Assembly: GCF_024707505.1 (NCBI RefSeq) | Contig: NZ_CP102604.1 | Span: forward strand, 3,534,001 to 3,598,000 | DNA length: 64,000 nt | Origin: Pantoea sp. SOD02 | GTDB taxonomy: Bacteria; Pseudomonadota; Gammaproteobacteria; Enterobacterales; Enterobacteriaceae | Reading direction: 5' to 3' | Shown: in pieces, positions 22,613 through 32,849 of the stretch | Layout: each line of letters begins with the position of its first letter | Position numbering within the stretch: the first letter of the stretch is position 1 | Translations under genes and position numbers: made by a program | The notes under the pieces: model-generated | What the model saw: the letters and a program-made list of their open reading frames with translations, nothing else | Databases searched by the model: none | What the model was told of the DNA's origin: nothing

Positions 22613-23845
22613 GTGAAGACGTTTCTGGTCGGTGGCGCAGTGCGCGATGCCTTACTGCGTTTGCCGGTAAAAGATAGAGATTGGGTGGTTGTTGGCGCGA
22701 CGCCAGATTCGATGCTGGCGGAAGGTTATCAGCAGGTTGGCCGGGATTTTCCGGTTTTTTTGCATCCGCGCAGCCGTGAAGAGTATGCGCTGGCGCGTAC
22801 GGAACGCAAAAGCGGCAACGGTTACACCGGTTTTGTGACGCAGTTCGCGCCGGATGTCACGCTCGAGCAAGATCTACAGCGCCGCGATCTCACCATCAAT
22901 GCCATCGCCCAAAGCGACAGCGGCGAGCTGATTGATCCTTATGGCGGTCAGCGCGATTTGGCGCAACGCCAGCTGCGCCATGTTTCCGCCGCCTTTAACG
23001 AAGATCCGCTGCGCGTATTACGCGTGGCGCGTTTCGCCGCCCGCTTTGCCCATCTAAATTTCCGTATTGCCGATGAAACCCAGGCGCTGATGGGTGAAAT
23101 GGCGATCAGCGGCGAACTGGCGCATCTCACCGCAGAACGCGTGTGGAAAGAGACGGAAAAAGCGTTGCTGACGCGCAATCCACAGGTCTATTTCCAGGTG
23201 CTGCGTGACTGCGGCGCGCTGCAGGTGCTGTTCCCGGAAATCGATAACCTGTATGGCATTCCGGCACCGATCAAATGGCATCCTGAAATTGATACCGGCA
23301 TCCATGCGCTGATGACGCTGGCGATGTCCGCCGCGCTCTCGGATCAACTTGATGTGCGTTTCGCTACGTTGTTCCACGATGTCGGTAAAGCGCTGACGCC
23401 ACCGGAAAAATGGCCGAGCCATCATGGTCATGGCCTCGCGGGCGTGCCGATTGTTGAAGCGCTGTGCCAGCGCCTGCGCGTGCCAAATCAGGTGCGTGAT
23501 TTGGCATTAGTGGTGACTGAATTCCATGACGTAGTGCACACCATTGAGCGCCAGTCAGCGGACGCATTAATCGCGCTTTTTGATCGTATCGATGCCTGGC
23601 GTAAGCCTGATCGCGTGGAGAAAATGGCGCTGACCAGCGAAGCGGATGCGCGCGGGCGTGCGGGCCTGGAAAGCATGGCTTATCCGCAAGGCGATTATTT
23701 GCGTCTGGCGTTTGCGCTGGCGCAAGCGGTACCCACCAAAGATGTGGTTGCAGCAGGCTTTAAAGGGGCAGAAGTGCGGGAAGAGTTGACGCGTCGGCGT
23801 GTTGCGGTGCTGCAGTCGGAATTGATTAACGCGCGGCCAGTGTAA
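22613..23845 (+). CDS. cca: CCA tRNA nucleotidyltransferase / 2',3'-cyclic phosphodiesterase
   Basis: 410 residues (E. coli 412). Cca adds or repairs the 3' CCA of tRNA. The class II nucleotidyltransferase head is at the N-terminus ([25 protein letters not shown], with the DxD metal pair, then [10 protein letters not shown]). The HD domain with phosphodiesterase/phosphatase activity follows ([11 protein letters not shown]...[11 protein letters not shown]). It starts with GTG at 22613, as KTFLVGG aligns with the E. coli start and there is no usable ATG before it; GGAGTGGTT upstream supplies a ribosome site. Confidence 0.97.
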   Translation: MKTFLVGGAVRDALLRLPVKDRDWVVVGATPDSMLAEGYQQVGRDFPVFLHPRSREEYALARTERKSGNGYTGFVTQFAPDVTLEQDLQRRDLTINAIAQSDSGELIDPYGGQRDLAQRQLRHVSAAFNEDPLRVLRVARFAARFAHLNFRIADETQALMGEMAISGELAHLTAERVWKETEKALLTRNPQVYFQVLRDCGALQVLFPEIDNLYGIPAPIKWHPEIDTGIHALMTLAMSAALSDQLDVRFATLFHDVGKALTPPEKWPSHHGHGLAGVPIVEALCQRLRVPNQVRDLALVVTEFHDVVHTIERQSADALIALFDRIDAWRKPDRVEKMALTSEADARGRAGLESMAYPQGDYLRLAFALAQAVPTKDVVAAGFKGAEVREELTRRRVAVLQSELINARPV

Positions 23846-23863
23846 CCGGCCGCGCGGGATGAC

Positions 23864-24682
23864 TTACATAAAGATGGCGTAAACCACGGCCGCAACAATG
23901 AAGCGGTAGATAGCGAAAGAGACAAACGAAATACGCTTGATCAGCTCAAGGAACACTTTGATTGCCAGCAGCGCCACAACGAAGGCGGTGACAAAACCGA
24001 CGGCAAACATCGGGAAATCCTGCATTGTCAGGAAGCCGAGGCTCTTGTAGAGATCCAGTCCGGTTGCACCAATCATCATCGGCACCGCCAGAATGAACGA
24101 GAACTCCGACGCCGCATAACGGCTCACGCCCATCAGCATACCGCCAGAAATCGTCGCACCTGAGCGCGAGAAGCCCGGCCACAGCGCCAGACACTGGAAG
24201 CAGCCAATCATAAACGCTTGCAGGTAAGTGATATCGTCAACGCCAACTGCTTTAGGTTGCTTAGGCTTGAAGTATTCCGCCACCAGCAGCAGCACACCGC
24301 CGACCACCAGCGCATACATCACGTTGATCGGGTTAAACAGCGTTTTAATTTGATCGTGCAGCAGCAAACCAATCACCACCGCCGGCACCATACCCAACAA
24401 AATATGAATCAGCGTCAGACGACCTGTACCGACACCTTCATGTTTGACCTCACCGAAATGAATGCCGATCAAACCAAACAGGCGGCGCCAGAACATCACG
24501 ACCACAGCGAGGATGGAACCGAGTTGAATTACAACTTCGAAGGTTTCAGCGGTCTGGCCTTCAAAACCCAACAGATGACCAACAATAATCATGTGGCCCG
24601 TGGAAGAGACCGGCAGGAATTCCGTGAGGCCTTCTACAACCCCCAGGATTGCAGCTACCCAAAGCTGGTGAATGTCTGCCAT
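23864..24682 (-). CDS. uppP: Undecaprenyl-diphosphate phosphatase
   Basis: 272 residues (E. coli UppP/BacA 273). This polytopic inner-membrane enzyme recycles undecaprenyl pyrophosphate to the monophosphate carrier for peptidoglycan and O-antigen; overexpression gives bacitracin resistance. Both family signatures are present: [15 protein letters not shown] at about residues 16-30, with the catalytic Glu/Ser/His, and [13 protein letters not shown] near 170. The ATG at 24682 has AGGAA 9 bases upstream; the preceding TTG is less likely. Confidence 0.97.
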   Translation of the reverse strand: MADIHQLWVAAILGVVEGLTEFLPVSSTGHMIIVGHLLGFEGQTAETFEVVIQLGSILAVVVMFWRRLFGLIGIHFGEVKHEGVGTGRLTLIHILLGMVPAVVIGLLLHDQIKTLFNPINVMYALVVGGVLLLVAEYFKPKQPKAVGVDDITYLQAFMIGCFQCLALWPGFSRSGATISGGMLMGVSRYAASEFSFILAVPMMIGATGLDLYKSLGFLTMQDFPMFAVGFVTAFVVALLAIKVFLELIKRISFVSFAIYRFIVAAVVYAIFM

Positions 24683-24712
24683 CAAAATATTTCCTCTATC
24701 CGTTTTAAACAG

Positions 24713-24742
24713 TAAAAAGGCGGTCGCAAAGGGCTACCGCCT
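24713..24742 (-). terminator. Rho-independent terminator downstream of folB
   Basis: Read on the minus strand, a 7-base stem AGGCGGT/ACCGCCT with an 11-base loop is followed by TTTTTAC. It lies 130 bases after the folB stop, before uppP. Confidence 0.75.
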
Positions 24743-24873
24743 GAAATTATGCCTGCGTCACGCTGAAGGAAACCTTAAGAAATTCGGTCACTTCCTGCTC
24801 GTTAGCGCAACGGCCTCAAGTGAGACACACCATAATTTGGTTTGGTTTCATTGTGATGGCAATCACGGAAGTT

Positions 24874-25233
24874 TTATTTCGGAATAGTCCCGCGCTCAAT
24901 ACGCACGCCAACGCTGGCCGCCTGGGCTACAGCGCCCGGTTTGCCTACCTTTATACGTACTCCAGGGGTTTTGAAACGATTCATCAACAGATCGGCGATT
25001 TCTTCTGCCACCCTTTCAACCAGGGCAAAACGCTGGCCTTGCAGATGATTGAGGATCACTTCGGTGACATCGGCGTAGCTCAGGCAATCATTCACATCGT
25101 CGCTGGCCGCGGCCTGACGGTTGTCCCACGCCATTTCGACATCGAGCACCAGCTTCTGCTGCATACCCTGTTCCCAGTCGTAAACGCCAATAGTCGTGAA
25201 CACGGTAAGCTGCTCGATAAATACGATATCCAT
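24874..25233 (-). CDS. folB: Dihydroneopterin aldolase / 7,8-dihydroneopterin epimerase
   Basis: 119 residues (E. coli about 122). FolB converts dihydroneopterin to 6-hydroxymethyl-dihydropterin and glycolaldehyde in folate synthesis. The start MDIVFIEQLTVFTTIGVYDWE holds the conserved active-site Glu at 21, and VRIKVGKPGAV holds the catalytic Lys near 98. It is divergent from plsY, with 107 bases between the starts. Confidence 0.96.
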   Translation of the reverse strand: MDIVFIEQLTVFTTIGVYDWEQGMQQKLVLDVEMAWDNRQAAASDDVNDCLSYADVTEVILNHLQGQRFALVERVAEEIADLLMNRFKTPGVRIKVGKPGAVAQAASVGVRIERGTIPK

Positions 25234-25340
25234 GATGTCAGTCTCTGTTTTTGGCTAAGCCGGATACCACTTCCGGCGGATTATGCGTATTATCCACGCT
25301 TATCGAGAACAAAACGACCCAAAAGGAACGGTACGACGCT

Positions 25341-25940
25341 ATGAGTGCTATCGCGCTTGGTATGATTATTTTCGCGTATCTTTGCGGCTCGATTTCCAGT
25401 GCGATACTGGTCTGTAAACTGGCTGGTTTACCCGATCCGCGTTCGCAAGGCTCAGGCAATCCTGGCGCGACCAACGTTTTGCGCATTGGTGGCAAAGCCG
25501 CCGCTGCGGCGGTGCTAATTTTCGATGTGGCAAAAGGCATGCTGCCAGTGTGGATCGCTTATTTGCTGCACGTTGCCCCGCTCTATCTTGGCCTCACGGC
25601 GATTGCTGCCTGTCTGGGCCACATCTATCCGGTGTTCTTTCGTTTTCGCGGCGGTAAAGGCGTGGCGACCGCCCTTGGTGCGATTGCGCCGATTGGCTGG
25701 GATTTGACGGGATTGATGACCGGCACCTGGCTGCTGACGGTGCTGCTGAGCGGCTATTCATCGCTCGGCGCGATTGTCAGTGCGCTGATCGCGCCGTTTT
25801 ACGTGTGGTGGTTCAAACCGCAATTCACTTTCCCCGTTTCGATGCTCTCGTGCCTGATTCTGTTGCGGCACCACGACAACATCCAGCGCCTGTGGCGCGG
25901 TCAGGAAAATAAGATCTGGAAGCGGAAAAAGAAGAAATAA
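25341..25940 (+). CDS. plsY: Glycerol-3-phosphate acyltransferase (acyl-phosphate dependent)
   Basis: 199 residues (E. coli 205). PlsY is an inner-membrane enzyme moving an acyl group from acyl-phosphate to glycerol-3-phosphate, the first step of phospholipid synthesis. The family motifs [36 protein letters not shown] and HHDNIQRL are present between five hydrophobic segments. The ATG at 25341 matches the conserved [14 protein letters not shown] start; the frame is open 90 bases further upstream, but that part is unconserved. Confidence 0.97.
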   Translation: MSAIALGMIIFAYLCGSISSAILVCKLAGLPDPRSQGSGNPGATNVLRIGGKAAAAAVLIFDVAKGMLPVWIAYLLHVAPLYLGLTAIAACLGHIYPVFFRFRGGKGVATALGAIAPIGWDLTGLMTGTWLLTVLLSGYSSLGAIVSALIAPFYVWWFKPQFTFPVSMLSCLILLRHHDNIQRLWRGQENKIWKRKKKK

Positions 25941-25966
25941 AAAAACCGGCGCGAGGCCGGTTTTTT
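25941..25966. terminator. Bidirectional terminator (plsY / tsaD)
   Basis: A 10-base stem with ACCGGC/GCCGGT core flanked by A-run and T-run (AAAAACCGGC, GCCGGTTTTTT), immediately after the plsY stop and 4 bases from the tsaD stop. Confidence 0.9.
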
Positions 25967-25970
25967 CGTT

Positions 25971-26984
25971 TTAGATGGCGGGTAATTCTGCCAGCGGCCA
26001 GCGCGGCCGCACGCTGACGCCGAGCCCACCACTTGTGCCGCCTTTGAGACGCACCATGCCCGCATAAGCAATCATCGCGCCGTTATCGGTGCAAAACTCA
26101 GGGCGCGCGTAAAACACTTCGCCACCACGCTTTTGCATCATCTCAGCCATGCGCTCACGCAGAGTGCGGTTCGCGCTGACGCCACCCGCAATCACCAAAC
26201 GTTTGAAGCCGGTTTGCTCAAGCGCACGTTTGCACTTAATCATTAAGGTATCAACCACCGCATCTTCAAACGCGCGAGCGATATCCGCACGGGCTTGCTC
26301 GTCGCCCTGATGCTCGCGAATGGTGTTCGCTGCAAAGGTTTTCAGGCCGGAGAAGCTAAAATCCAGCCCCGGACGATCGGTCATTGGCCGTGGGAAGCGG
26401 AAACGGTTTGGCGTGCCCTGCTGCGCCATACGCGACAACATCGGTCCGCCCGGATAATCCAGCCCCAGCAGCTTGGCAGTTTTATCAAACGCTTCGCCTG
26501 CCGCATCGTCAATCGATTCGCCCAGTAAGGTGTATTCACCAATACCGGTCACGCTGATCAATTGTGTATGTCCGCCGGAAACCAGCAGCGCAACAAACGG
26601 GAATTCCGGCGGATTTTCTTCCAACATTGGCGCCAGAAGATGCCCTTCCATGTGATGCACCGGCACCGCCGGCACATTCCAGGCGAACGCCAGCGCACGA
26701 CCAATGGTGGCACCAACCAGCAACGCGCCCACCAATCCGGGTCCGGCAGTGTAGGCAACGCCATCAATCTGTTGTGGTTCAAGGCCTGCTTCTTTCAGTG
26801 CCGCCTGAATCAGCGGCACGGTTTTACGGACGTGGTCACGCGATGCCAGTTCCGGCACCACTCCGCCGTAATCGGCATGCAGTTTCACCTGGCTATATAG
26901 TTGATTTGCCAGCAGACCGGACGCATCGTCATAGATCGCGATGCCGGTTTCATCGCAGGACGTTTCAATACCCAGAACTCGCAT
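25971..26984 (-). CDS. tsaD: tRNA N6-adenosine threonylcarbamoyltransferase
   Basis: 337 residues, the E. coli length. TsaD with TsaB and TsaE transfers threonylcarbamoyl to A37 of ANN-decoding tRNAs (t6A), among them the tRNA-Ile at 33822. ASKHA-fold motifs: [15 protein letters not shown] at the start, metal ligands His111 and His115 in [10 protein letters not shown], and [14 protein letters not shown] late. The start [10 protein letters not shown] at 26984 is set by homology; the longer open frame to 27158 runs into the rpsU upstream region. Confidence 0.98.
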   Translation of the reverse strand: MRVLGIETSCDETGIAIYDDASGLLANQLYSQVKLHADYGGVVPELASRDHVRKTVPLIQAALKEAGLEPQQIDGVAYTAGPGLVGALLVGATIGRALAFAWNVPAVPVHHMEGHLLAPMLEENPPEFPFVALLVSGGHTQLISVTGIGEYTLLGESIDDAAGEAFDKTAKLLGLDYPGGPMLSRMAQQGTPNRFRFPRPMTDRPGLDFSFSGLKTFAANTIREHQGDEQARADIARAFEDAVVDTLMIKCKRALEQTGFKRLVIAGGVSANRTLRERMAEMMQKRGGEVFYARPEFCTDNGAMIAYAGMVRLKGGTSGGLGVSVRPRWPLAELPAI

Positions 26985-27163
26985 AGCTTTTATCACCCTC
27001 TTCGTGCGGCGCGCAGTGTAACACAGGCAATTCTCACGCCAGAGAGTTTGCCCCTGAAAAAGTGTTTTTCTGTCGCACAAAGAGTGCGCTATACTCCACG
27101 GCCTGAAAAAACCGGCAGCCGCGATGGCATTTGCCCCTGTTGGTTCTAAATTATACATGGTGC

Positions 27164-27193
27164 TTTACAAGTCGGCCGCGGCTGGAGTAAAAT
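27164..27193 (+). promoter_or_regulatory. Probable sigma-70 promoter of rpsU-dnaG-rpoD
   Basis: A TTTACA -35 (27164-27169) and TAAAAT -10 (27188-27193) are separated by 18 bases, about 70 bases before the rpsU start. Position agrees with the known macromolecular synthesis operon promoter, though the TSS is inferred. Confidence 0.65.
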
Positions 27194-27208
27194 GCTGCAC
27201 CATTTTGA

Positions 27209-27481
<273 letters not shown>

Positions 27482-27487
27482 TTTCTT

Positions 27488-27505
27488 GCGGAAGCTTGCT
27501 TCCGC
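27488..27505 (+). terminator. Attenuating hairpin between rpsU and dnaG
   Basis: An 8-base perfect stem GCGGAAGC/GCTTCCGC with a TT loop lies 7 bases after rpsU. A second imperfect hairpin at about 27539-27566 (GCCGTGCTTTCC/GGAAGCGCGGC) follows. In E. coli an internal terminator at this place lowers dnaG expression; the same role is inferred here. There is no strong T-run. Confidence 0.6.
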
Positions 27506-27599
27506 CGCGTGATAAACGCAGACAGAGTCAAGTAAAAGGCCGTGCTTTCCGAAAGGAAGCGCGGCTTGTTGTCGTTTATGAGCTGAAAAATCGGGGCTT

Positions 27600-29345
27600 A
27601 TGGCTGGACGAATTCCACGCATATTTATCAACGACTTACTTGCCCGCACGGACATCGTGGATATTATCGATGCCCGCGTTAAGCTGAAAAAGCAGGGTAA
27701 GAACTATCACGCGTGCTGTCCTTTCCATAACGAGAAAACCCCCTCTTTCACCGTAAGCGGTGAGAAGCAGTTTTATTACTGCTTCGGCTGTGGCGCCAAA
27801 GGTAACGCCATCGACTTCCTGATGAATCACGATCGTCTGGAATTTGTTGAGAGCGTTGAGGAGCTGGCCACGCTTCATGGCTTAGAAGTGCCGTATGAAG
27901 CGGGCAATGGTCCTAGCCAGATGGAGCGCCATCAACGTCAAAGTCTTTATCAGTTGCTGGATGGCCTGAACGGCTTCTATCAACAGAGCCTGCGTAATCC
28001 ACAAGCGCAATCTGCACAGAATTATCTCGCCACGCGTGGTCTTAGTCAGGAAGTGATCGATCACTTCGCTATCGGCTATGCGCCTGCCGGTTGGGATAAT
28101 GCTCTGAAGCGCTTTGGGCAGCAAAAAGACGATCGCGAATCACTGATGGAAGCGGGCATGTTGGTCAGCAATGACTCAGGCCGCACCTACGATCGCTTCC
28201 GCGATCGCGTGATGTTCCCTATTCGCGATAAGCGTGGCCGCGTGATTGGTTTTGGTGGCCGCGTGCTGGGCAACGATACGCCAAAGTATCTGAACTCGCC
28301 TGAAACGCCGATTTTTCATAAAGGCCGCCAGTTATACGGACTTTATGAAGCGCAGAAAAATCATCCGCAACCCACGCGTTTGCTGGTTGTCGAAGGTTAT
28401 ATGGACGTGGTGGCGCTGGCGCAATTTGGCATCGATTATGCCGTTGCATCGCTGGGCACCTCGACCACTGCTGAACACGTTCAGCTGCTTTACCGCTCAA
28501 CGGATACCGTGATTTGCTGTTACGACGGCGACCGCGCCGGACGTGAAGCGGCATGGCGTACGCTCGAAACCGCATTGCCTTACATGAATGATGGCCGTCA
28601 GCTACGCTTTATGTTTTTGCCCGATGGCGAGGATCCGGACACGCTGGTACGCAAAGAGGGCAAAGAAGCCTTTGAAGCGCGGATGGAGCACGCTACACCG
28701 CTCTCCACGTTTCTGTTCGACAGCCTGATGCCGCAAGTGGATTTGAGTACACGCGATGGCAAAACCAAGCTGGCGACACTGGCGTTACCGCTGATCAGTC
28801 AGATTCCCGGTGAAACGCTGCGTATTTATATGCGTCAAACGTTGGGTAATAAACTCGGGATTCTTGACGATAACCAGTTAGACAAGCTGATGCCGAAGCT
28901 GGCGGAAAGCGGAGTGCTGCCAACTGCCCCACCGTTGAAGCGCACCACCATGCGCGTATTGATCGCGTTATTAGTGCAGAATCCGCAATTTGCCTCCATC
29001 GTGCCTACACTGGATGGACTGGAGCAGTCAAAAATGGCGGGTTTACCGCTATTTGTGGAGTTAGTCAGTCGTTGTACAGAGAATCCTGGCCTGACCACCG
29101 GACAGCTACTAGAGTTATATCGCGGAACAAATTTTAGCCAGCCCCTTGAAACACTGGCCACCTGGAACCACATGATAGTGGATGAAGAGGCTGAAGAAGT
29201 GTTCCAGGATTCACTGGCAAGTATTTACGATGCCGCGCTCGAACAGCGCCTTGAAGCGCTTATCGCACGCGAGCGAACGGAAGGCTTAAGTGCCATCGAA
29301 CGCCGCGAGTTCTGGGCTCTAAGCCAGGCATTAGCGAAAAAATAA
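27600..29345 (+). CDS. dnaG: DNA primase
   Basis: 581 residues, the E. coli length. DnaG makes RNA primers for replication with DnaB. The CHC2 zinc motif is at Cys40, His43, Cys61, Cys64. The RNA polymerase/TOPRIM core follows (GFGGRVLGND, VVEGYMDVVAL, CYDGDRAGREAA), and a C-terminal DnaB-interacting domain from about residue 435. Start MAGRIPRIFINDLLART is the family start. The upstream gap of 118 bases has two hairpins. Confidence 0.99.
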   Translation: MAGRIPRIFINDLLARTDIVDIIDARVKLKKQGKNYHACCPFHNEKTPSFTVSGEKQFYYCFGCGAKGNAIDFLMNHDRLEFVESVEELATLHGLEVPYEAGNGPSQMERHQRQSLYQLLDGLNGFYQQSLRNPQAQSAQNYLATRGLSQEVIDHFAIGYAPAGWDNALKRFGQQKDDRESLMEAGMLVSNDSGRTYDRFRDRVMFPIRDKRGRVIGFGGRVLGNDTPKYLNSPETPIFHKGRQLYGLYEAQKNHPQPTRLLVVEGYMDVVALAQFGIDYAVASLGTSTTAEHVQLLYRSTDTVICCYDGDRAGREAAWRTLETALPYMNDGRQLRFMFLPDGEDPDTLVRKEGKEAFEARMEHATPLSTFLFDSLMPQVDLSTRDGKTKLATLALPLISQIPGETLRIYMRQTLGNKLGILDDNQLDKLMPKLAESGVLPTAPPLKRTTMRVLIALLVQNPQFASIVPTLDGLEQSKMAGLPLFVELVSRCTENPGLTTGQLLELYRGTNFSQPLETLATWNHMIVDEEAEEVFQDSLASIYDAALEQRLEALIARERTEGLSAIERREFWALSQALAKK

Positions 29346-29400
29346 GATTTTTACTTGGTTAGATCAGTTAGCGCTCTTTAAGCTCCTTTTCTGACTCATT

Positions 29401-29640
29401 CTCCGGACAAGGCTTGTATATAAGCGAAACCGGAAAAAGGACCGTAGGCGTCGAAGTCAGTTTCGTTACCGCCAGCGCGCAGCAACCGGAGCGTACTGAA
29501 GTACGTGAGGATTGCGAGCACTGCCGGGGACGAAAATGACGAGTGAGCCAGGTCCGAACAGAATTCAAGCGGCTTAAGTGCCGATTATAGAAGGGCAAAG
29601 GCCCTGGCCGCGATGTAGGCAGCGGCAAAAACACAACGCC
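29401..29640. repeat. ERIC-like imperfect palindromic element in the dnaG-rpoD gap
   Basis: The 365-base gap 29346-29710 is about twice the E. coli gap. Within it, 29482-29515 forms a hairpin (GCAACCGGAGCGTAC/GTACGTGAGGATTGC) whose GGAGCnTAC...GTAnGTGA pattern resembles the centre of ERIC elements. Flanking segments rich in CGAA/TTCG can extend the pairing. No open frame of note crosses it. It may affect dnaG/rpoD mRNA processing. The family assignment is tentative. Confidence 0.5.
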
Positions 29641-29710
29641 TTCACTGTTATTGTTGGCTTTCGCCGCCGACCGACACCAATCTAATTAACAGAAGTGTGG
29701 ATACCGTCTT

Positions 29711-31552
29711 ATGGAGCAAAACCCGCAGTCACAGCTTAAGCTACTTGTCACCCGTGGTAAGGAGCAAGGCTATTTGACCTATGCTGAGGTCAATGACCAT
29801 CTGCCGGAAGATATCGTCGACTCCGATCAGATCGAAGACATCATCCAGATGATTAACGACATGGGTATTCAGGTTGTTGAAGAAGCGCCTGATGCTGATG
29901 ATCTGATACTGAATGAAAACAGCTCCGATACTGACGAAGATGCCGCAGAAGCCGCCGCTCAGGTTTTATCCAGTGTTGAATCTGAAATTGGCCGTACCAC
30001 CGACCCGGTGCGCATGTACATGCGCGAAATGGGTACCGTTGAACTGCTGACGCGCGAAGGCGAAATTGACATCGCTAAGCGTATCGAAGACGGTATCAAC
30101 CAGGTCCAATGCTCTGTAGCCGAATATCCGGAAGCGATCACCTATCTGCTCGATCAGTACGATCGCGTAGAAGCGGGCGATGCTCGCCTGTCTGACTTGA
30201 TCATCGGTTTCATCGATCCGAACGCAGAAGAAGATATCGCGCCGACCGCCACCAACGTCGGTTCTGAGTTATCACAGGAAGACCGTGATGACGACGAAGA
30301 AGAAGATGAAGACGATGACGACAGCTCTGATGACGATAACTCAATCGATCCAGAACTGGCTCGCGAGAAGTTTGGCGACCTGCGCACGCAGTACGAAACC
30401 ACGCGTACCGTCATCAAAGCCAAAGGCCGCAGCCATGCTGACGCCGTAGCCGAAATCCAGAACCTCTCTGAAGTGTTCAAGCAGTTCCGCCTGGTACCGA
30501 AGCAGTTCGATTACCTGGTAAACAATATGCGTGAAATGATGGAGCGCGTGCGTACGCAAGAGCGCCTGATCATGAAGCTGTGTATTGAACTGTGCAAAAT
30601 GCCGAAGAAAAACTTCATCACGCTGTTTACCGGCAACGAAACCAACCCAAGCTGGTTCAAAGCCGCGCTGGCGATGAACAAGCCGTGGTCTGAGAAGCTG
30701 CTGGAAGTTGAAGATGATGTGAATCGTTCGCTGTACAAACTGCAGCAGATCGAAGAAGAAACCGGCTTGACCATCGAGCAGGTGAAGGACATCAACCGTC
30801 GCATGTCTATCGGCGAAGCGAAAGCGCGTCGTGCGAAGAAAGAGATGGTTGAAGCAAACTTACGTCTGGTTATCTCTATCGCGAAGAAATACACCAACCG
30901 TGGTCTGCAGTTCCTCGATCTGATTCAGGAAGGCAACATCGGCCTGATGAAAGCCGTTGATAAGTTTGAATACCGTCGTGGTTATAAGTTCTCAACTTAC
31001 GCCACATGGTGGATTCGTCAGGCTATCACCCGCTCTATCGCTGACCAGGCGCGCACCATCCGTATTCCGGTGCATATGATTGAGACCATCAACAAACTCA
31101 ACCGTATTTCGCGTCAGATGCTGCAGGAAATGGGCCGCGAACCGACGCCGGAAGAGCTGGCTGAACGTATGCTGATGCCTGAAGATAAGATCCGCAAGGT
31201 GCTGAAAATCGCTAAAGAGCCAATCTCTATGGAGACGCCAATTGGTGATGATGAAGATTCGCATCTGGGCGATTTTATCGAAGACACCACGCTGGAACTG
31301 CCGCTGGATTCCGCTACCTCGGAAAGCCTGCGCTCAGCGACCCACGACGTGCTGGCTGGCCTGACCGCGCGTGAAGCGAAAGTTCTGCGTATGCGTTTCG
31401 GTATCGATATGAACACCGACCACACGCTGGAAGAGGTTGGCAAACAGTTTGATGTAACGCGTGAGCGTATTCGTCAGATCGAAGCCAAGGCGCTGCGTAA
31501 ACTGCGTCACCCAAGCCGCTCAGAAGTACTGCGTAGCTTCCTCGACGATTAA
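29711..31552 (+). CDS. rpoD: RNA polymerase primary sigma factor sigma-70
   Basis: 613 residues, the E. coli length. Region 1.1 (about 1-80), region 1.2, the acidic non-conserved region with a run of Asp/Glu near 195-215, region 2 ([16 protein letters not shown] for -10 binding), region 3 and the region 4 HTH ([22 protein letters not shown]) are all in place. Third gene of the rpsU-dnaG-rpoD operon. The 5' gap holds the ERIC-like element. Confidence 0.99.
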   Translation: MEQNPQSQLKLLVTRGKEQGYLTYAEVNDHLPEDIVDSDQIEDIIQMINDMGIQVVEEAPDADDLILNENSSDTDEDAAEAAAQVLSSVESEIGRTTDPVRMYMREMGTVELLTREGEIDIAKRIEDGINQVQCSVAEYPEAITYLLDQYDRVEAGDARLSDLIIGFIDPNAEEDIAPTATNVGSELSQEDRDDDEEEDEDDDDSSDDDNSIDPELAREKFGDLRTQYETTRTVIKAKGRSHADAVAEIQNLSEVFKQFRLVPKQFDYLVNNMREMMERVRTQERLIMKLCIELCKMPKKNFITLFTGNETNPSWFKAALAMNKPWSEKLLEVEDDVNRSLYKLQQIEEETGLTIEQVKDINRRMSIGEAKARRAKKEMVEANLRLVISIAKKYTNRGLQFLDLIQEGNIGLMKAVDKFEYRRGYKFSTYATWWIRQAITRSIADQARTIRIPVHMIETINKLNRISRQMLQEMGREPTPEELAERMLMPEDKIRKVLKIAKEPISMETPIGDDEDSHLGDFIEDTTLELPLDSATSESLRSATHDVLAGLTAREAKVLRMRFGIDMNTDHTLEEVGKQFDVTRERIRQIEAKALRKLRHPSRSEVLRSFLDD

Positions 31553-31566
31553 TCTTTGTCGAGACG

Positions 31567-31594
31567 AAAAAACCCCGGCTTGCCGGGGTTTTTT
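31567..31594. terminator. Rho-independent terminator after rpoD
   Basis: An 8-base stem ACCCCGGC-like with its complement around a TT loop (AAAAACCCCGGC/GCCGGGGTTTTTT), 20 bases after the rpoD stop and before the convergent mug stop at 31616. Confidence 0.92.
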
Positions 31595-31615
31595 ATTGCC
31601 TGAAGAGTCACTCTA

Positions 31616-32131
31616 TCAAGCATTACTTTGCAGCCAATCATGCAGTTGACGATAGGATGCGGCCATCTCTTCCAGCGTCGCACGATTTAACCCGCTCGGA
31701 TTAGGCAGCACCCACAAACGCGTTTCACCCAGCGTTTGCGGCTGCTCACCCCACTCAACTTTGCGCTGACGAAATGCTTTCTGGAAGGCATCTTTGCCCA
31801 ACACCGCCAAGGCACGCGGTTGATAGTGCAAAATCTTTTGCTGCAAGCGTGAACCACCGTCGCGTAATTCATCGCCGTCCAACTCGTTAGCCTGCACCGT
31901 CGGACGCTCCACCAGCATGGTAATGCCACAGCCGGTTTCCAGCAGCCGCTGCTCCTGCTCGGGCTTGAGTAACTCGCGCGTAAAGCCCGCTTGGTAAATC
32001 ACCTTCCAGAAGCGATTGCCGTGATGGGCGAAGTGAAATCCAGTGTGCGCCGACGACTTGCCCGGATTGATGCCACAAAACAGCACCTGTAAATCAGGCG
32101 CAATGATGTCGCGGATATCGTGCTCACTCAT
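31616..32131 (-). CDS. mug: G/U mismatch-specific uracil-DNA glycosylase
   Basis: 171 residues (E. coli 168). Mug excises uracil and ethenocytosine opposite guanine. The catalytic loop [10 protein letters not shown] is at about residues 18-27, with the Asn typical of the MUG/TDG class, and the intercalation loop NPSGLNR near 145. Its ATG overlaps the stop of the upstream TetR gene (ATGA), so the two are translationally coupled here; in E. coli mug has no such partner. Confidence 0.95.
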   Translation of the reverse strand: MSEHDIRDIIAPDLQVLFCGINPGKSSAHTGFHFAHHGNRFWKVIYQAGFTRELLKPEQEQRLLETGCGITMLVERPTVQANELDGDELRDGGSRLQQKILHYQPRALAVLGKDAFQKAFRQRKVEWGEQPQTLGETRLWVLPNPSGLNRATLEEMAASYRQLHDWLQSNA

Positions 32132-32721
32132 GCCATCTCCAGTCCGGCGCGTTGTTTTACCGATCGACGACTACTCGCCAGCATAGTGCGCGCTTCCTCG
32201 TCGTCCGGACAAGCGCGAGCCATTGCCACCGCACCAACCATCTCAGCCAAGATAGTGGTCGCCGCGTCATCCGCATGCGGATGATTAAGCTCATTTAGCG
32301 TCAACGCCAAACGCTGCCGCATTGCTTCACGCCGCTGTGAAAACAACGTACGCGCCTCGACGGGTAAATGCGCCATCTCACTCACCAGCGCAGGCAGCGG
32401 ACAGCCTTCCCCCGGCGTGTTGCAATGCCGCTCGGATAAATAACTATCAATCAGCTGATTCAGTCGTTCAGCGGGATCGTTAATTGAGGTGATATCCGCA
32501 AAGCGTCGCGCTGAATCGGCAAACATCTCAGCGATCACCGCTTGTACCAGATCTTCGCGGGAGGCGAAGTGGGCATAAAAGCCGCCGTGCGTTAGACCGA
32601 CGCGCTTCATCAACGCCGCTACGCCAATGCTTTCAGTGCCGTTCTCGCGCATCACCACCGAGGCTTCATCCAGAATGCGCTGTCGTGTACGCGCTTTATG
32701 GCTCAGCTTTTCCATCTTCAT
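32128..32721 (-). CDS. TetR-family transcriptional repressor
   Basis: 197 residues with the start at 32721. The N-terminal TetR HTH is clear: [48 protein letters not shown] (wing-less HTH with the GGFYAHF core). The C-terminal ligand domain resembles the TetR_C_16 or similar group with [11 protein letters not shown]. Alternative starts are ATG 32733 and 32715 and TTG 32745; GGAG at 32724-32727 favours 32715-32721. It is divergent from the SDR gene at 32850, with palindromes between; repression of that gene is inferred. Confidence 0.88.
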   Translation of the reverse strand: MKMEKLSHKARTRQRILDEASVVMRENGTESIGVAALMKRVGLTHGGFYAHFASREDLVQAVIAEMFADSARRFADITSINDPAERLNQLIDSYLSERHCNTPGEGCPLPALVSEMAHLPVEARTLFSQRREAMRQRLALTLNELNHPHADDAATTILAEMVGAVAMARACPDDEEARTMLASSRRSVKQRAGLEMA

Positions 32722-32792
32722 TGACTCCGACATCGTTGATGGCAATCAGTGTAATTATTACAACCATCATATTCTAGCTTGACGACAAATAT

Positions 32793-32831
32793 TATGATCG
32801 TCATATTAAATCTCGTAAATATGATAATCAT
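32793..32831. promoter_or_regulatory. Candidate TetR operators between the TetR gene and the SDR gene
   Basis: Two palindromes lie in the 128-base divergent gap: TATGA-TCG-TCATA (32793-32805) and ATGAT-A-ATCAT (32821-32831). They share ATGAT/ATCAT half sites. A third half site CATCATAT is at 32766-32773. The layout fits autoregulation by the TetR protein. Confidence 0.6.
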
Positions 32832-32849
32832 CATTTAGAGGAACACACC

